Positions 1-10,829 of a stretch of 64,000 nucleotides of DNA are shown here, one piece after another. Position numbers and translations under genes: made by a program. Below the pieces are notes generated by a model that worked only from the letters and a program-made list of their open reading frames with translations, made no database searches and was not told the origin of the DNA. The DNA lies in the NCBI GenBank assembly GCA_033002965.1, contig JAURVB010012602.1, positions 62,001-126,000 of the forward strand, written 5' to 3'. This stretch comes from Piper betle (lineage: Eukaryota > Streptophyta > Magnoliopsida > Piperales > Piperaceae). Every line of letters starts with the position of its first letter. The first letter of the stretch is position 1.

Positions 1-493
1 ATGTCAATCATATAGACAGTATGCAATTCACTGTACAGGTCATATGCCATATAGAAACCTCACTAGAGTACACAGATTACAAATATTAAGCTACAATTTG
101 CATCATCTATTTTTTGCTTTTTATCGCATTACTTCCCAACCATTCTTATTTGAAATAATCACTCTTAAAGAACATCACAAAAAAATGTATAAGTAATAAA
201 ATAACATAGCAGGACCAAAAGTAACTAAGAACTAGAAGAGTACCATTTGAACTCACATTGGCATCAACGTCCATTTTCCTGCAAGAAAATCAAAACAATC
301 ATTATATTTACTTAATTGCACATTTAAATAATAAAAAAATTAATCAGAGCCAAAATTGTAAATAAAAAATTGCACACAATAGCCATCTATGAACAAATTA
401 TATTGTCAAGCTATAACAAATTGCTAACATAACTAAAAAACACGCTTACCCTTTCCAACCCATCGCTCTTACTCCCCACCTCCATTCCTTCAA
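1..493. other. AT-rich left edge, no firm gene
   Basis: AT-rich sequence. Two short minus-strand blocks have splice-like borders: 450-463, starting with ATG at 463 and followed by GTAAGC, and 244-278, with CAG before it and GTAC after it. Their reading phases agree and would give a 16-residue start to a protein continuing beyond position 1. The blocks are too short to identify, so this is only a possibility. Confidence 0.2.
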
Positions 494-501
494 AGCCCTA
501 C
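494..501. repeat. 8-bp target-site duplication, left
   Basis: agccctac, repeated exactly at 1373-1380 on the other side of the hAT-like element. Confidence 0.75.
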
Positions 502-1372
502 CATAGTTGCAAAAATTGAAATCGGAATCGGAATTAGTTTTCGAGGGAGTCATTGAATCAGATCGAATCGGTCAAAAATCCGGGTTAGTTAAATCGGTCC
601 AAATCGGTCTAATCGGATCATATCTAATAATTTGATAATTCATAACATAAATATATAAAAATTAGGTATTGATGTCATTTTGATATTATTGTGCATATTA
701 TATTAAATTATGATATTTATGATATTTTTTAGGATTTTTTTAAAATTATTTAAAATTAATTATTAGTTTTTACTTGAGTTGGAGACGAATCAACTTTTAA
801 TTACAATAATGCCACCTTGACCCCACTCCTTCACCCTTGTTGTCGCCGCCGACAACCTTCCCCGCCAACCCACCCCGCCACCCCGTTACCCCGACCCATC
901 CCCTGGCCGGCCCCGCCCGCCCTGCCTCCCCCTGTCGGCCCCGCCGACCCAGCCTTGCCCTTCCTCCCCCGTCGGCCTTATCCCATCCCCCTCCTTGTGC
1001 CTCTGCCCTGCCCAGCCACCCCCTTCTCATCGGCCCCTACTATCCCATGCGCATGGGTGGTGGCAGACTAATAGAGGGAGGGCGGAGGCAAGGGCGACGA
1101 CGGAGAAGAGTGGCGGAGGCTGACGACCAGAGGGAAGGGGCAGCGGAGGAGGGAGAGGGAGAGGGAGAGTAAGGGGTATTTCCATCATTATAAATTTTTA
1201 ATTCCCATTTTACCTATGCATAAATAATTTATTTAATATAAAAGTAAGGGAATTTTAGTAATTTATCAAAACTGATTTCATACCCTATTCGACGCCAATT
1301 TTCAATCGGATTGCGCCCAATCCAATTTAAATTGCCGATTCTGAGTAGAATCGGCCAATTTTTCCATCTATG
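502..1372 (+). mobile_element. Non-autonomous hAT-like element, copy 1
   Basis: The element begins CATAGTTGCAAAAATTG and its other end, read on the minus strand, begins CATAGATGGAAAAATTG, so the termini are imperfect inverted repeats (about 14 of 17 bases). It is flanked by the 8-bp direct repeat agccctac at 494-501 and 1373-1380. An 8-bp duplication with short inverted ends is the signature of hAT-superfamily insertion. The interior is AT-rich arms around a GC-rich core (about 810-1170) with no convincing coding sequence; the open frames there come from base composition. Related copies lie at 1897-6709, 14101-14520 and, reversed, 22555-23272. No transposase is visible, so movement would need help in trans. 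The superfamily assignment rests on TSD length and termini only. Confidence 0.75.
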
Positions 1373-1380
1373 AGCCCTAC

Positions 1381-1896
1381 TCTTACGACCTTTATTCATG
1401 AGTTGCCAGGATACCTAAGTTTGTATGTTGTTCCTTGGTAGTGACACCTACCATCCTAACACCTGCATTTGACCATTATATTCACAACCAGTTCCCACCT
1501 ATACATATCATAAATTACATCGCACCTCAAAATGAAACTACTCCCACACACACACTCAAAAAGCAAAAAAACAACTACACATCCAAATCACTAGCATTTT
1601 TTTCCCACACGAACAGTTTCAAACACCACTACACAATCTTCAAAAGAGTAGGAAGTGAAAGTCAACCACTTTCGAGGCGAAAAGAGTAGAAAAAGCAAGG
1701 ATTTGGACTGGCCTCGCCAGAGTATGATCGGAGAATAAGCGACGGCGGGATGACGGCAATGTCGGGAAGTCGGCGAGGTCGACGAGGGTTTTAGGGTGGA
1801 GGTTTTACCATTCTAACCTTGATGTTGAGTTTATTTAGGAGGAAAGCCATTCGGATCTGCTGTATACGGGTCAAGTCCGTTTAATCTAATCTTGTC
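1381..1896. other. Intergenic, nothing recognised
   Basis: Unique-looking sequence between two hAT-like copies. The 84-codon open frame at 1435-1689 shows no family resemblance and is low in complexity. It could be a relic, but I see no support for a gene. Confidence 0.4.
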
Positions 1897-3801
1897 CATG
1901 GTAGTGAAAATAAGAATTGGAATTGAAATCAGTTTTCGAGGGAGTCGATGAATCGGATCGAATCTATAACACCCCGTTTCGGCTCACCCGTGAACCGACC
2001 TGGAAATGTCACCGGCGACCGAACCGTTCGCTAATCTACTGGGTTCGGTTAAGCCGACCCGGATCTGCCCTCGGTGTCTCAAGATGGAGATGCAAACATG
2101 AAATGCATGGATGGGATGCGTGGGTTCTAACGTAGTCCTACATGCATGCTATGATGTACAAGCAAAGACAAGACAAAATAATAAATGAGAAACCAAAAGA
2201 AAATATATACTATTTTATAAAAATACAGTAACACATAATAATCTACCCTGACATTCAACCATTATCTCATTCGTTTTTACCTGAGCCGAGTCTGTACTCC
2301 AAGGCTCCCTACTCATTCATATTTATCAGTTCGTTTCATAACAAGTAATTCACTCAAGCAAACACATCAAAATTATCGTTTACATAACAATAACACACCA
2401 TCATTATACGTTACACGCGGCAGGTACATGTGTGCGCGGTTCCGTGCTGCTCCTCCGCAGTCCCGACAGCTTTCATCGCTCGCATTTCTCACCTACATAT
2501 ATATAGAAAAACCGTCAGTAACGAGTGTTACCGGCCCGGAAAATAACTAATATCAATCTGGCACAGGAGAGCAAACTCTCCTGTTGAATGAAAAACCATA
2601 TACTTCCTCAAGAACTCTCATCAGGGCACATACGGGAGCCGTCGCCCTCGGGTCGACAGCGTCCCCTATCTTTCACATTCTCATGCCTCGGCCATTTCTC
2701 TATTGCTTCTCGCGTCAAATCTCATTCCTTTCCGCCCTCTGCACCTTCCATATTACTCCTGGCCTTGAGCACGAAGGCCGAGTACTCTCAGGCAGTCGCC
2801 TTCAGTACCCTTTGAAACCACAAGTCTAGACATGCGCTGCAATGCAGTACCCGTGAACCTCCACACTTCTCCGGGTTTGAGGAACTCAAAGGTGGAGTTG
2901 TCAGGATCCCTCGGGAATGAAACGGCCCGCACACCATTCCAGAGCCCACTATCGACACACACGTGCCCGCTCGCGTAGCACGGTAGTCGGATTTCCCTCA
3001 TTCAATCTCTCACTGAAAACGCGAAAACTATACATATATAAAGGTCTGGGTTGGGATTTATACAATAGGCCCGAAGGCAACGTGAGCTGGATCTGAAGTT
3101 CGAAAACAAACTCGAGGGATCTCATCCTCGAGGGTTATTAATCCGAAGAATCGTTGGCTAAATGGCCCGAGTTAAGTGGGATCCGATAAAACGCCACTTA
3201 ACTCGTCCTGCACATAATAAACCAAATACACAATAGAATAGCGTAAATCAGAGAACGAGTCCTAAACGGACCTGGTAGAAGCTCCAAACGGGTCCACGCG
3301 CCTAGGCGGCGAGCTCCTACACCGTACCTACACAATCAAGCTAAAAACTAACGCCCGCATGATGAATCACACATCCTATAACATGCACACACAATCAACA
3401 CAATCACTCATCAATCAACACACATTAACCTATATTGTAATGACCCAACCCAAAGGCAACGTACTGGGCCAAGTCATTTCTTTAAAATAGGTACCCCAGA
3501 AGTTAAAGCATCTATAGTCCATTCCCACTTATAAACAGGATCTTCTCCCAGTAGGTATTAGATGTGGGACTAAGTTGAGGGATCTCACATCCACCCACCT
3601 TAGGAAATTTCGTCCCCGAAATGCCTATTTTTGGCCCGTTGCTAGCCCCAGCCCACGACCTTCTGGCCCGTGACCGAGCATCCTAGCCAACGTTTCTAGT
3701 CTTGGCCCGTTGCTAGCCCCAACCCACTGACCTTTCGGCGCGTGACCGGCAGCCTAGCCAACGTCCCTAGTCCATCCCACCATCTAACACGGAACCAGGT
3801 C

Positions 3802-3814
3802 GGCTCTGATACCA
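3802..3814 (-). other. tRNA-iMet-type primer binding site (minus TRIM)
   Basis: ggctctgatacca is the reverse complement of the TGGTATCAGAGCC class of plant primer-binding sites, two bases from the adjoining LTR. It marks reverse-transcription priming for the minus-oriented unit. Confidence 0.65.
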
Positions 3815-4074
3815 TTTGTAACGACCCAGCCCAAGTGCAACGTAATGGGCCTAAGTCATTTCTTTAAAATGGGTACCCTGGAAGTTAAAGATCTATAGTC
3901 CATTCCCACTTATAAGCATGATCTTCCCCAGTAGGTATTAGATGTGGGACTAAGTTGAGGGATCTATCCTGTTTATAAGTGGGAATGGACTATAGATCTT
4001 TAAACTTCCGGGGTACCCATTTTAAAGAAATGACTTAGCCCATTACGTTGCACTTTGGGCTGGGTCGTTACAAA

Positions 4075-4087
4075 TGGTATCAGAGCC
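4075..4087 (+). other. tRNA-iMet-type primer binding site (plus TRIM)
   Basis: tggtatcagagcc lies two bases after an LTR ending ttaca, the expected position for first-strand priming. Confidence 0.7.
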
Positions 4088-6709
4088 GACCTGGTTCCGT
4101 GTTAGATGGTGGGCTGGATTAGAAACGTTGGCTAGGCTGCCGGTCACGGGCCAGAAAGGTCGTGGGCTGGGGCTATGTAACGGGCCAAAAATAGGCATTT
4201 CGGGGACGAAATTCCCTAAGGTGGGTGGATTGTAGAGATCCCTCAACTTAGTCCCACATCTAATACCTACTGGGAGAGGATCCTGTTTATAAGTGGGAAT
4301 GGACTAGAGATCTTTAACTTCCAGGGTACCCATTTTAAAGAAATGACTTGGCCCATTACGTTGCACTTTGGGCTGGGTCGTTATGGACCGTTTCCCAGTA
4401 GCCACACTTATTTCTCAATTAAATAAAAACAGGACATATTTGCTTAATTGTGAGTAACACCTGGCCAGCTAGCCCATAATATCGTGAAAAATGGCAGGTC
4501 GTTACATATATCAATTCTAGCAAGTCTACTTAGGCTAGTTTGCATTAGATCATGATCATTACCTAGTTACCCTAATTAGTTTCTTAGTCTCCATTTTTAA
4601 CACCACTCAATCAAACAAGTTTCATATTTTTTCCTTTATCAAATCTACATTTATACATATTATTATAACATACAATTCACCAATCCTAGCATGCAATTCT
4701 AATAATCAAAACTTTCAAATAATTGATTTAAAATAAATTATACCTTGTGTCGTCGAAAATCGGCGACAGCTAGGCTTGCCGTTTCGTGGCTCGAAACTCG
4801 AATTCGGCCCCTAGCGGCGTCCGAAGTCCGATCAAATTGGACTGGTGCGTTCGGCGGGTGATCCGGCGAATTTCCCACGAATCCAATTTTCCAGCAGTTT
4901 TTCGGCGAGTGTCAGCTGTTTTTCGGCGGGATTCCGGCGGTTTTCCGGCGATGATTCGGGACGGGGCAATTAGGGGGTCTATCGGCACCAGCTCGACGAG
5001 CTTGGTCCGATGGTGGTGTCAAACAAGGCAGCCGAGGCGGCGATGGCCGTCGACGGCGGTGTCGAAAATGGACGGCGATGGCGGCGTGCTCCGATCGGGT
5101 CAATGGCCGGCCTCGACGACGGTCGGGATGGTGGGGGAAACGTCGGCGACGGCGAGAGGGTGGTCATCAGGGTCACAGTGGCGGCGAAGCAGCCTGGACG
5201 GTGGCAGAATCCGGCCTGAAGTGGCGACAGCCGAGGCAGCCTCGTGGAGTCGTGGCGGCGCGCTGGCAGGCGATCGGCTGGCCGAGGTCGGTCGTGGCGG
5301 CACGGCAACGGCACGACAAGGCGGGGCCGCGTCGATCGACGGCAGCACACAACAGTGGCGGCGAGGGTTTGGGTGAAGAAGGGTCAGGAGGGAGAAAAAT
5401 ATCCTCAATGGCAGTTTCATAAATAAGTATTGACTCGATTCCTACTCGAGTCAAAATAATATCTAGTTCGTAATAAATTCTAAAAAATCTAGAAAAATAT
5501 GGAAAAATTCCATAAAATAAAACAAACACAACAACATCCAAATGACATGCTCTATAATTAATAACCCACCCGAATATAATCCAATGCGCCCTAATGCATC
5601 ATTCGGCCTAAAACTATTTCTACGATCAAACATATAAAAAGAAAAAAAATACTGCATACTTTCATATATTCTGATAACTCATATCTCACCATCTTCTCGA
5701 CGTTATCATCATATATTTAGGTACACTTGACTCTCATCGCTCATAACTCACGGCTAGTCTCGACTCAGCACGCGGTTCATGAAACTGACTCGACTTGAAC
5801 CAACGGTCGAACCGACTGGTTCGGTAACGTAAAACCCTGACTCGAGTCACAGGTTTTATAGAATCGGTCTAAATCGGTTAGCAATTAGTTCAGTTGAATC
5901 GGTCTAAATTGATTTTATATAAAAATTTTAACTTAGTTAAAATTGGTGGGTTATTAGTTATAAAACATGTTATTCTAATGTCATTTTTATTTTACGATAT
6001 ATATCATATTTTATGATATTTTTTTCATATTTTTTGTTTTTTTGAATTATTTAGAGTTAGTTATTATTTTTTACCCGAGTTGAATTTGAGTAAATTTTTA
6101 ATTACGAGAATGCCACCAGCATTTCCTTCCCTCCACCCCCCTCTTTCTCCCGGACGCCACCCATCCCCCTTGCCCCACCCGTCCTGTCGGCCCCGCCCCA
6201 CCCCGCCTCCCCTTGTCGACCCTGCCTCGTCCCTGCCCCCATTGCCCCCACCCCGTCCTACCTCCCCCGCAAATTTCTTCACACCCGATTGGTGGAAAGG
6301 GGCAGCTGCTGGCGGATGCAAGGGGCGGCCGATATGTTCACACAGCTGGCGGCGGCGGCGGAGGGAGGGCGAGATCGGCGACGACAGACGAGCGAAGGGA
6401 GGGATTGGCGGCGGCGAACGAGCAGAGGGGGTTGGTAGATTTTTGCTTTTTAAAATTTTAATTCCAATTTCACCAATGCTTATATAATTTATTTAATATC
6501 ATACTTAGAGGTATTTTCATCATTTACCCATAAAAAATGATTCTTCCCGATTTACCTTGATTCTGAATCGGTCAGAGTCGAGGGTGAATCAGTCGATTCA
6601 GCGACCAATTTATAATTACCTGATTTGAAACCCAAATTGGGTCGGATCGCTCTCGATTCGATTTAAATTAGCTGACTCCGAGTGGAATCAGCTGATTTCT
6701 TCATCCATG

Positions 6710-7093
6710 GTTTTGTCTATTCTAATTAATTCTTGTGAGAAATAATATTTTATCAAAATTAATGAAAAACAGTAATCTAAGATTGACATGTAATCACGAA
6801 ATTTAGACCCTAGATTGATAGATACTGAATGCATTAACGTGAATGTTGTTTTTATTATCGACAAGGGATTGCGTGGAGTAAGTTTTGATATTAATTCAGA
6901 AAATGTTTCAATAAATTTGAATTTTGCATTATTTTTTCCTATTGAAATTACTTTTTAACATGAATATTGACACTTAGCTCCTATATTTCCGTAATTAGAC
7001 TAACTTATACTAATTTTGTTGGGGAGACATTCACGACTTGATGTATTAACATTTTTTAAATATAAATATTTATTTGTGCTAAAAAATTAGCTA
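6710..7093. other. Intergenic AT-rich stretch
   Basis: No reading frame, RNA gene or repeat recognised. Confidence 0.4.
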
Positions 7094-8224
7094 CTACGTG
7101 GAGAAGTGGCCAAGGGGCCCAGCCCAGCCGGATGTCGGGCCAGCGGACAGAGACGACCCGTCCCGCTGGTTAGAAGCCTGGTTATAAGTTGTCCGTTTGA
7201 CCAACCACATAATAATGTCCGAGAACGCAATCTCCACATTCTCGTCCGCCTGGCCCAGGGTCAGACCGTGCCACATTCCCGGTAATGGACTTGTCCGTGC
7301 TCCCTGTCGATCATACAGGGCCCGGCTTACTTCCGGGGCCACGATCTTGCCGCTGCCCCGTGTAGCACAGCAAATGGTAGGGTCACCTGGCAAATAGCAA
7401 GATGATATTGTTAGGTAGGTAGCAAATGGTCCAAACCAAGTGTCCTACCCTATCAAATTAACACATAAATAAACATTTTGATATGACCGTGAAAAGCTTG
7501 CAATGTGGACCATTGAAAGGCAGGAAGAACACATAAATAAACCAAGTACCTCAACCTCATTCAATTTGTCTTCCAACTTCATGCTCGTGCGTAATATTTC
7601 CAGTGCTGTTTTCAATCTGGGTTTGTCCTGATAAATCAGATTGTTGTTTCTTATCTGCAGTTTTTCACCATCAAAACTACGTAAACTTTAGATTTGGAAC
7701 ATGTAATGCTTCACTAGATATGGCTGCTCTGTTCATCACCTCCTCCCTTTTAATGTGGTCTTTGAAGGCCGAGTCGATCACATCTCTTGTGGGAACGATC
7801 TTCCACTTGGGTATGATCTCTTCCACCTTGGTCAGCAAATTCACCACCATCGGCGGTGGCTTCATCTTCTCCGATATCTGCAATTCATATATGCATACCA
7901 ATGAGTTCCACACTCGAGACCATCAAACCAAGCTGGTATCTTTACCTTGCACATAGGTGCTACAAGCACGGCACCATTCCAAAACGCTGGTTCTCTCTTG
8001 TGCAAGAGAAGAGCCACCGCTCCTCCCATGGATTCTCCATACAAAAACCTCGCCTTCCCCCTGTAATTGGTCTCATCTGCCACAAGAGATTGAAGAAACT
8101 TTGTTTCATTAAGTGGGCATGCTTCATTTTACATAACTTAGCATGCATATTGGTAGGTTGGAGAAAGCAGCCTACCACAGATGGATTTGAAGAAAACATG
8201 GCAGTCGTCGACGATGTTGTCGAA
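7094..8224 (-). pseudogene. Monoacylglycerol lipase / caffeoylshikimate esterase-like remnant
   Basis: Alpha/beta-hydrolase of the plant MAGL/CSE family, which hydrolyses acyl esters such as monoacylglycerol or caffeoyl shikimate. Minus-strand exons with good splice sites: 8176-8224 (FDNIVDDC...), 7946-8076 with the nucleophile elbow GESMGGAVALLLH, 7740-7877 (ISEKMKPPP...KREE), 7550-7654 (LIYQDKPRLKTALE) and 7386 downward (VTLPF.VLHG, then EVSRALYD, PGMWHGLT, DENVEIAF.DII). Phases join cleanly across the first four exons, and the catalytic Ser and His contexts are present. Lesions: the last exon loses a base after VLHG, giving an early stop, and a second disturbance falls before PGMWHGLT. No 5' exons (start Met, oxyanion-loop HGY) are found; a 67-bp tandem duplication sits where the gene would continue upstream. 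I read it as a 5'-truncated pseudogene, though its well-kept middle exons suggest recent loss. Confidence 0.8.
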
Positions 8225-8225
8225 C

Positions 8226-8359
8226 TTTATAGCGGTATATTATATATCAGAAGTTAAGATCATCCCCAACCCTTCTTCACCATAAAACCAAATTTATAGC
8301 GGTATATTATATATCAGAAGTTAAGATCATCCCCAACCCTTCTTCACCACAAAACCAAA
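8226..8359. repeat. 67-bp tandem duplication
   Basis: Two nearly identical units (8226-8292 and 8293-8359) start tttatagcggtatatt, with a third start at 8360. The array begins two bases upstream of the first recognisable exon of the lipase remnant, so it may mark the breakpoint that removed the 5' end of that gene. Confidence 0.85.
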
Positions 8360-9609
8360 TTTATAGCAGCGGCTGGAACACCGTAAAGAAAACTTGTAAT
8401 AAGTATTAACCCTTCACCACAACCTTTACGATAGATATGGGATAAACCCAAAATCAATAACATTCGGTGTCACCCAAGCTCTGAAACTACTATTGGGCTC
8501 CTTGGGCCCTAAAAATCGTAATAAGTATCACAGACTTCTCTTAATCCAAAACTAACTCAATGAATAAGGCTTTCACATTAACCTATATATAAGTCACCAA
8601 CAACTTCTACGATGTGAGACAAACCCAACATTCCTCAACTAATTTGATTGAATACGTTCTCAACTGTTACCAACAACCGCATCGTAAAAGCTAACTGCCC
8701 TTTTGAAATTTGGGTGCGTTCATTAAATTTTTGCCGCTTATCTTCTAGATGGATCAGGTTTGACGTCAAGTGCATGAGTTTTCTCTGTGAATTGTGGCCA
8801 CATACTGATGCAAGCAAAATGTTGGTGGCGAGGAGAGATTGTATATTAGAGGCAAGGTCTTCTAGCAGTTCACGGTTCATACACTAACATACAAATTATC
8901 CAAACATGATTCATAATTAAAATATTACTTTCACTTACTCATTAATACAGATTTATATCTCGGGTTCATAGATTTAAATAAGATTATCAATTTCACTAAT
9001 CCCCTGTATTCTAACTTGATCAGTCTATTTATGGTTTACAAGCTAGTCTATCGTTGAAAGAAAAAATAGCACATTGATTGATTTGGAGAGAGCTCAGTCA
9101 TTTGATGCTAAAAACCAGCACGATGCACCGGGTGCATTTCAAACTGATTAATAATATATATTAATAACAAATAAAATAATTTCAAAAAAATATTACAAAT
9201 TATTATTTTTAAACAAAAAAATAAAATAAATATTTTTTAAACCTTTACAAAGAATATCTATTTTTAGAATGCAATAGCTGTATGCAAATAATTCCAATTT
9301 TATGTTACAATTAAATAACAATCTTAAGTGAGTAGTAATTGATAAGAAAAAATAATAATTTGAGCAAAATTTAAATAATTAAATTGATTTTTTGGTAGAT
9401 TTTAAATTCTGATATAATCGTACTCTCAAATTTTCATGATGATAAATAAATTAACAAATAAATTATTTTTTAGTAACATGATCATAATTTTGTTAAAATG
9501 CACATTTTTATAATTCTTAATTTGGGTATAATTATAATAACTGTAGGTTTATAATTATAATAAATATAGCATATTTTTTTTAAAATGGAACCTCGTGTTT
9601 TTGTATAAT
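8360..9609. other. Intergenic, AT-rich
   Basis: No recognised gene. A minus-strand open frame of 81 codons at 8635-8880 has mixed composition but no family resemblance. Sequence near 8430-8640 contains acgatgtgagacaaacccaac, a reverse relative of the repeat seen at 55.7-57.0 kb. Confidence 0.4.
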
Positions 9610-9611
9610 GT

Positions 9612-9700
<89 letters not shown>
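9610..9700. repeat. TG/TA then TAA microsatellite
   Basis: A short tg run leads into about 16 TA units and then about 16 TAA units. Open frames reading poly-Ile or poly-Tyr on the minus strand are artefacts of this tract. Confidence 0.9.
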
Positions 9701-9701
<1 letters not shown>

Positions 9702-10060
9702 CTGCAATGTGCTGCAGCATTTTTGCAACGCATTGCAACGCACGGCTCGTAGGCCATTGGATGAAAATCTAACGGCCCATGGTCCTCAAATCTATAGCCC
9801 TACCCGCCCGACCCGCCTAACCCGTCCGACCTGCTCACACGCTCGAACCCGCCGCCCGCCCGACGCCCCCCGCTGGACAGTGCCGCCCTCCCGAGGCCTT
9901 GCGCCCGACCCCCCACCACGACCGACCAACCCCACCACCCTCGCCATGGCCCGCCCACCCGCCCCAAGCCGCGGCGACCCCCCCCCCGCCGTGCCCCCCC
10001 AAGCCACCCGCCCCTCCGACGCAACCGGGCCAATTAATTTATATTATTTTCTATGAGTAA
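9701..10060. repeat. GC-rich repeat next to TA tract
   Basis: Starts with the palindromic gctgcaatgtgctgcagc and contains ggccattggatgaaaatctaac, then a C-rich region. It belongs to the cluster of GC-rich units that each sit beside a TA microsatellite in 9.6-16.1 kb. Proline- and arginine-rich open frames are compositional. Confidence 0.5.
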
Positions 10061-10194
10061 AAAAAATTCATGTATAAATATATATTGTCTATGAGTTATA
10101 TTAAAAAATTAACTTGATTTCGAGTTTGCCAATTAAGTTAGATTCCCCACAATTCAAAATTATTAATTTATGATATATATATATCAAAAAAGTT

Positions 10195-10781
10195 TTCCTG
10201 TACTCCGGAGTTTGATCTTGGCCGTTGGATTAGCATCCACCGGCCAAGATCAAAAAAAAAGGGGCCGCCGACGCCGCCGCAGCAGCAACGGGAGGGGGCG
10301 GGAAGGGTGCCCAGCCACGGCGACGGCCGGGGGGGGGGGCGGCGGCGACAGGGGACCGGGGACGCGGCGCGGCGGGGTGGTGGGCAGGGGCCGAGGGGGG
10401 CGCGGCGGGGTGGTGGCAGGGGCCGAGGGGGCGCGACTGGGTGGCGGGCGGGGGACGGGGGACGGGGACTGGGGATGGGGGGCGTTGCGCGGTGGGGTGG
10501 TGGGCGGGGGACGGGGTGGGGGTGGTGTTGCCCGGCGGAGGGCTGGCAGGGGAAGAGGTGGGGCGGCTAGATCCGCTTCCCCGTCGCCGCCCTGTCGGCC
10601 GGGGGCGGCGACAGGCGGGGCGGGGGGGCATCGCGTCGGCCGGGGTGGCGGCGACGCGTAGATCGGCCGGCGGCGACGCCACCCAATTTTTATTTTTATT
10701 TTTATCCAGCCATTGTATTAAATCTAACGGCTGAAATACCACAGCACAGTCAAGATGCCTGTAGTTTCGCCTCCCTCCTCC

Positions 10782-10813
<32 letters not shown>
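10195..10813 (+). repeat. GC-rich non-autonomous repeat, copy A
   Basis: Opens near gatcttggccgttggatta, has a G-rich core (10260-10680) and closes with attgtattaaatctaacggc, then cagcacagtcaagatg, followed by a TA tract (10783-10812). The same order in reverse is found at 13535-14037, so this is a dispersed element with defined ends. No transposase; superfamily not determined. Confidence 0.55.
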
Positions 10814-10817
<4 letters not shown>

Positions 10818-10829
10818 CACATTTAGAAA

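Larger units (their letters stand above)
3436..4506. mobile_element. Head-to-head TRIM-like composite
   Basis: Two miniature LTR elements meet in opposite orientation. The left unit (minus) has LTRs at 3436-3589 (154 bp) and 3817-3965, a primer-binding complement ggctctgatacca at 3802-3814, and a polypurine complement next to the first LTR. The right unit (plus) has a 5'-truncated LTR at 3966-4072, primer-binding site tggtatcagagcc at 4075-4087, a purine tract ending near 4229 and an LTR from 4231. LTRs start TGTA and end TTACA. The last LTR homology breaks at 4383, and unrelated sequence continues to a final gtcgttaca at 4506. The whole is flanked by the 5-bp repeat tatat (3431-3435 and 4507-4511), which suggests insertion as one unit. 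There is no coding capacity. The arms form a large inverted repeat of about 0.5 kb each. Confidence 0.65.
1965..5860. mobile_element. Long LTR-like element (candidate solo LTR), copy 1
   Basis: It begins tataacaccccg and ends caggttttata, inside hAT-like copy 2. The 5-bp direct repeat gaatc (1960-1964 and 5861-5865) flanks it. Copy 1 of the hAT-like family carries the uninterrupted site near 565, so the insertion is supported by an empty site as well as the duplication. A second copy lies at 36146-39242 (tgtaacacccc...gggtttta). Shared blocks include the run around 2750-2980, the agtcctaaacggacctggta stretch near 3261 and a GC-rich 3' part. No gag or pol is visible. Without the TRIM-like insert at 3436-4506 it is about 2.8 kb. 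A solo LTR of a Gypsy-type element is the simplest reading (5-bp TSD, no coding, conserved ends); a non-coding non-autonomous element is the alternative. Confidence 0.6.
1897..6709 (+). mobile_element. hAT-like element copy 2, split by a nested LTR-like element
   Basis: The left end CATGGTAGTGAAAATAAG and the right end (minus strand CATGGATGAAGAAATC) match the ends of copy 1. The flanking octamers are atcttgtc (1889-1896) and gttttgtc (6710-6717), 6 of 8 identical, read as an aged target-site duplication. The host element's own sequence is 1897-1964 plus 5866-6709; the rest is a later insertion at 1965-5860. The right part has the same layout as copy 1: AT-rich arm, the ttaattacgagaatgccacc stretch near 6098, a GC-rich core (6120-6430) and an AT-rich tail. 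Open frames in the core are compositional. Confidence 0.65.

Noticed and set aside
4786..5426. Long open frames on both strands in the GC-rich part of the LTR-like element
   Set aside because: They overlap in several frames on both strands with Arg/Pro/Gly-rich translations, as expected from base composition; copy 2 does not preserve them as a protein.
9482..9757. Poly-Ile / poly-Tyr open frames
   Set aside because: Direct translations of TA and TAA microsatellites.
10170..10820. Gly/Arg-rich frames up to 196 codons
   Set aside because: Produced by the G-rich repeat core and a TA tract; no start context, domain or splice support.
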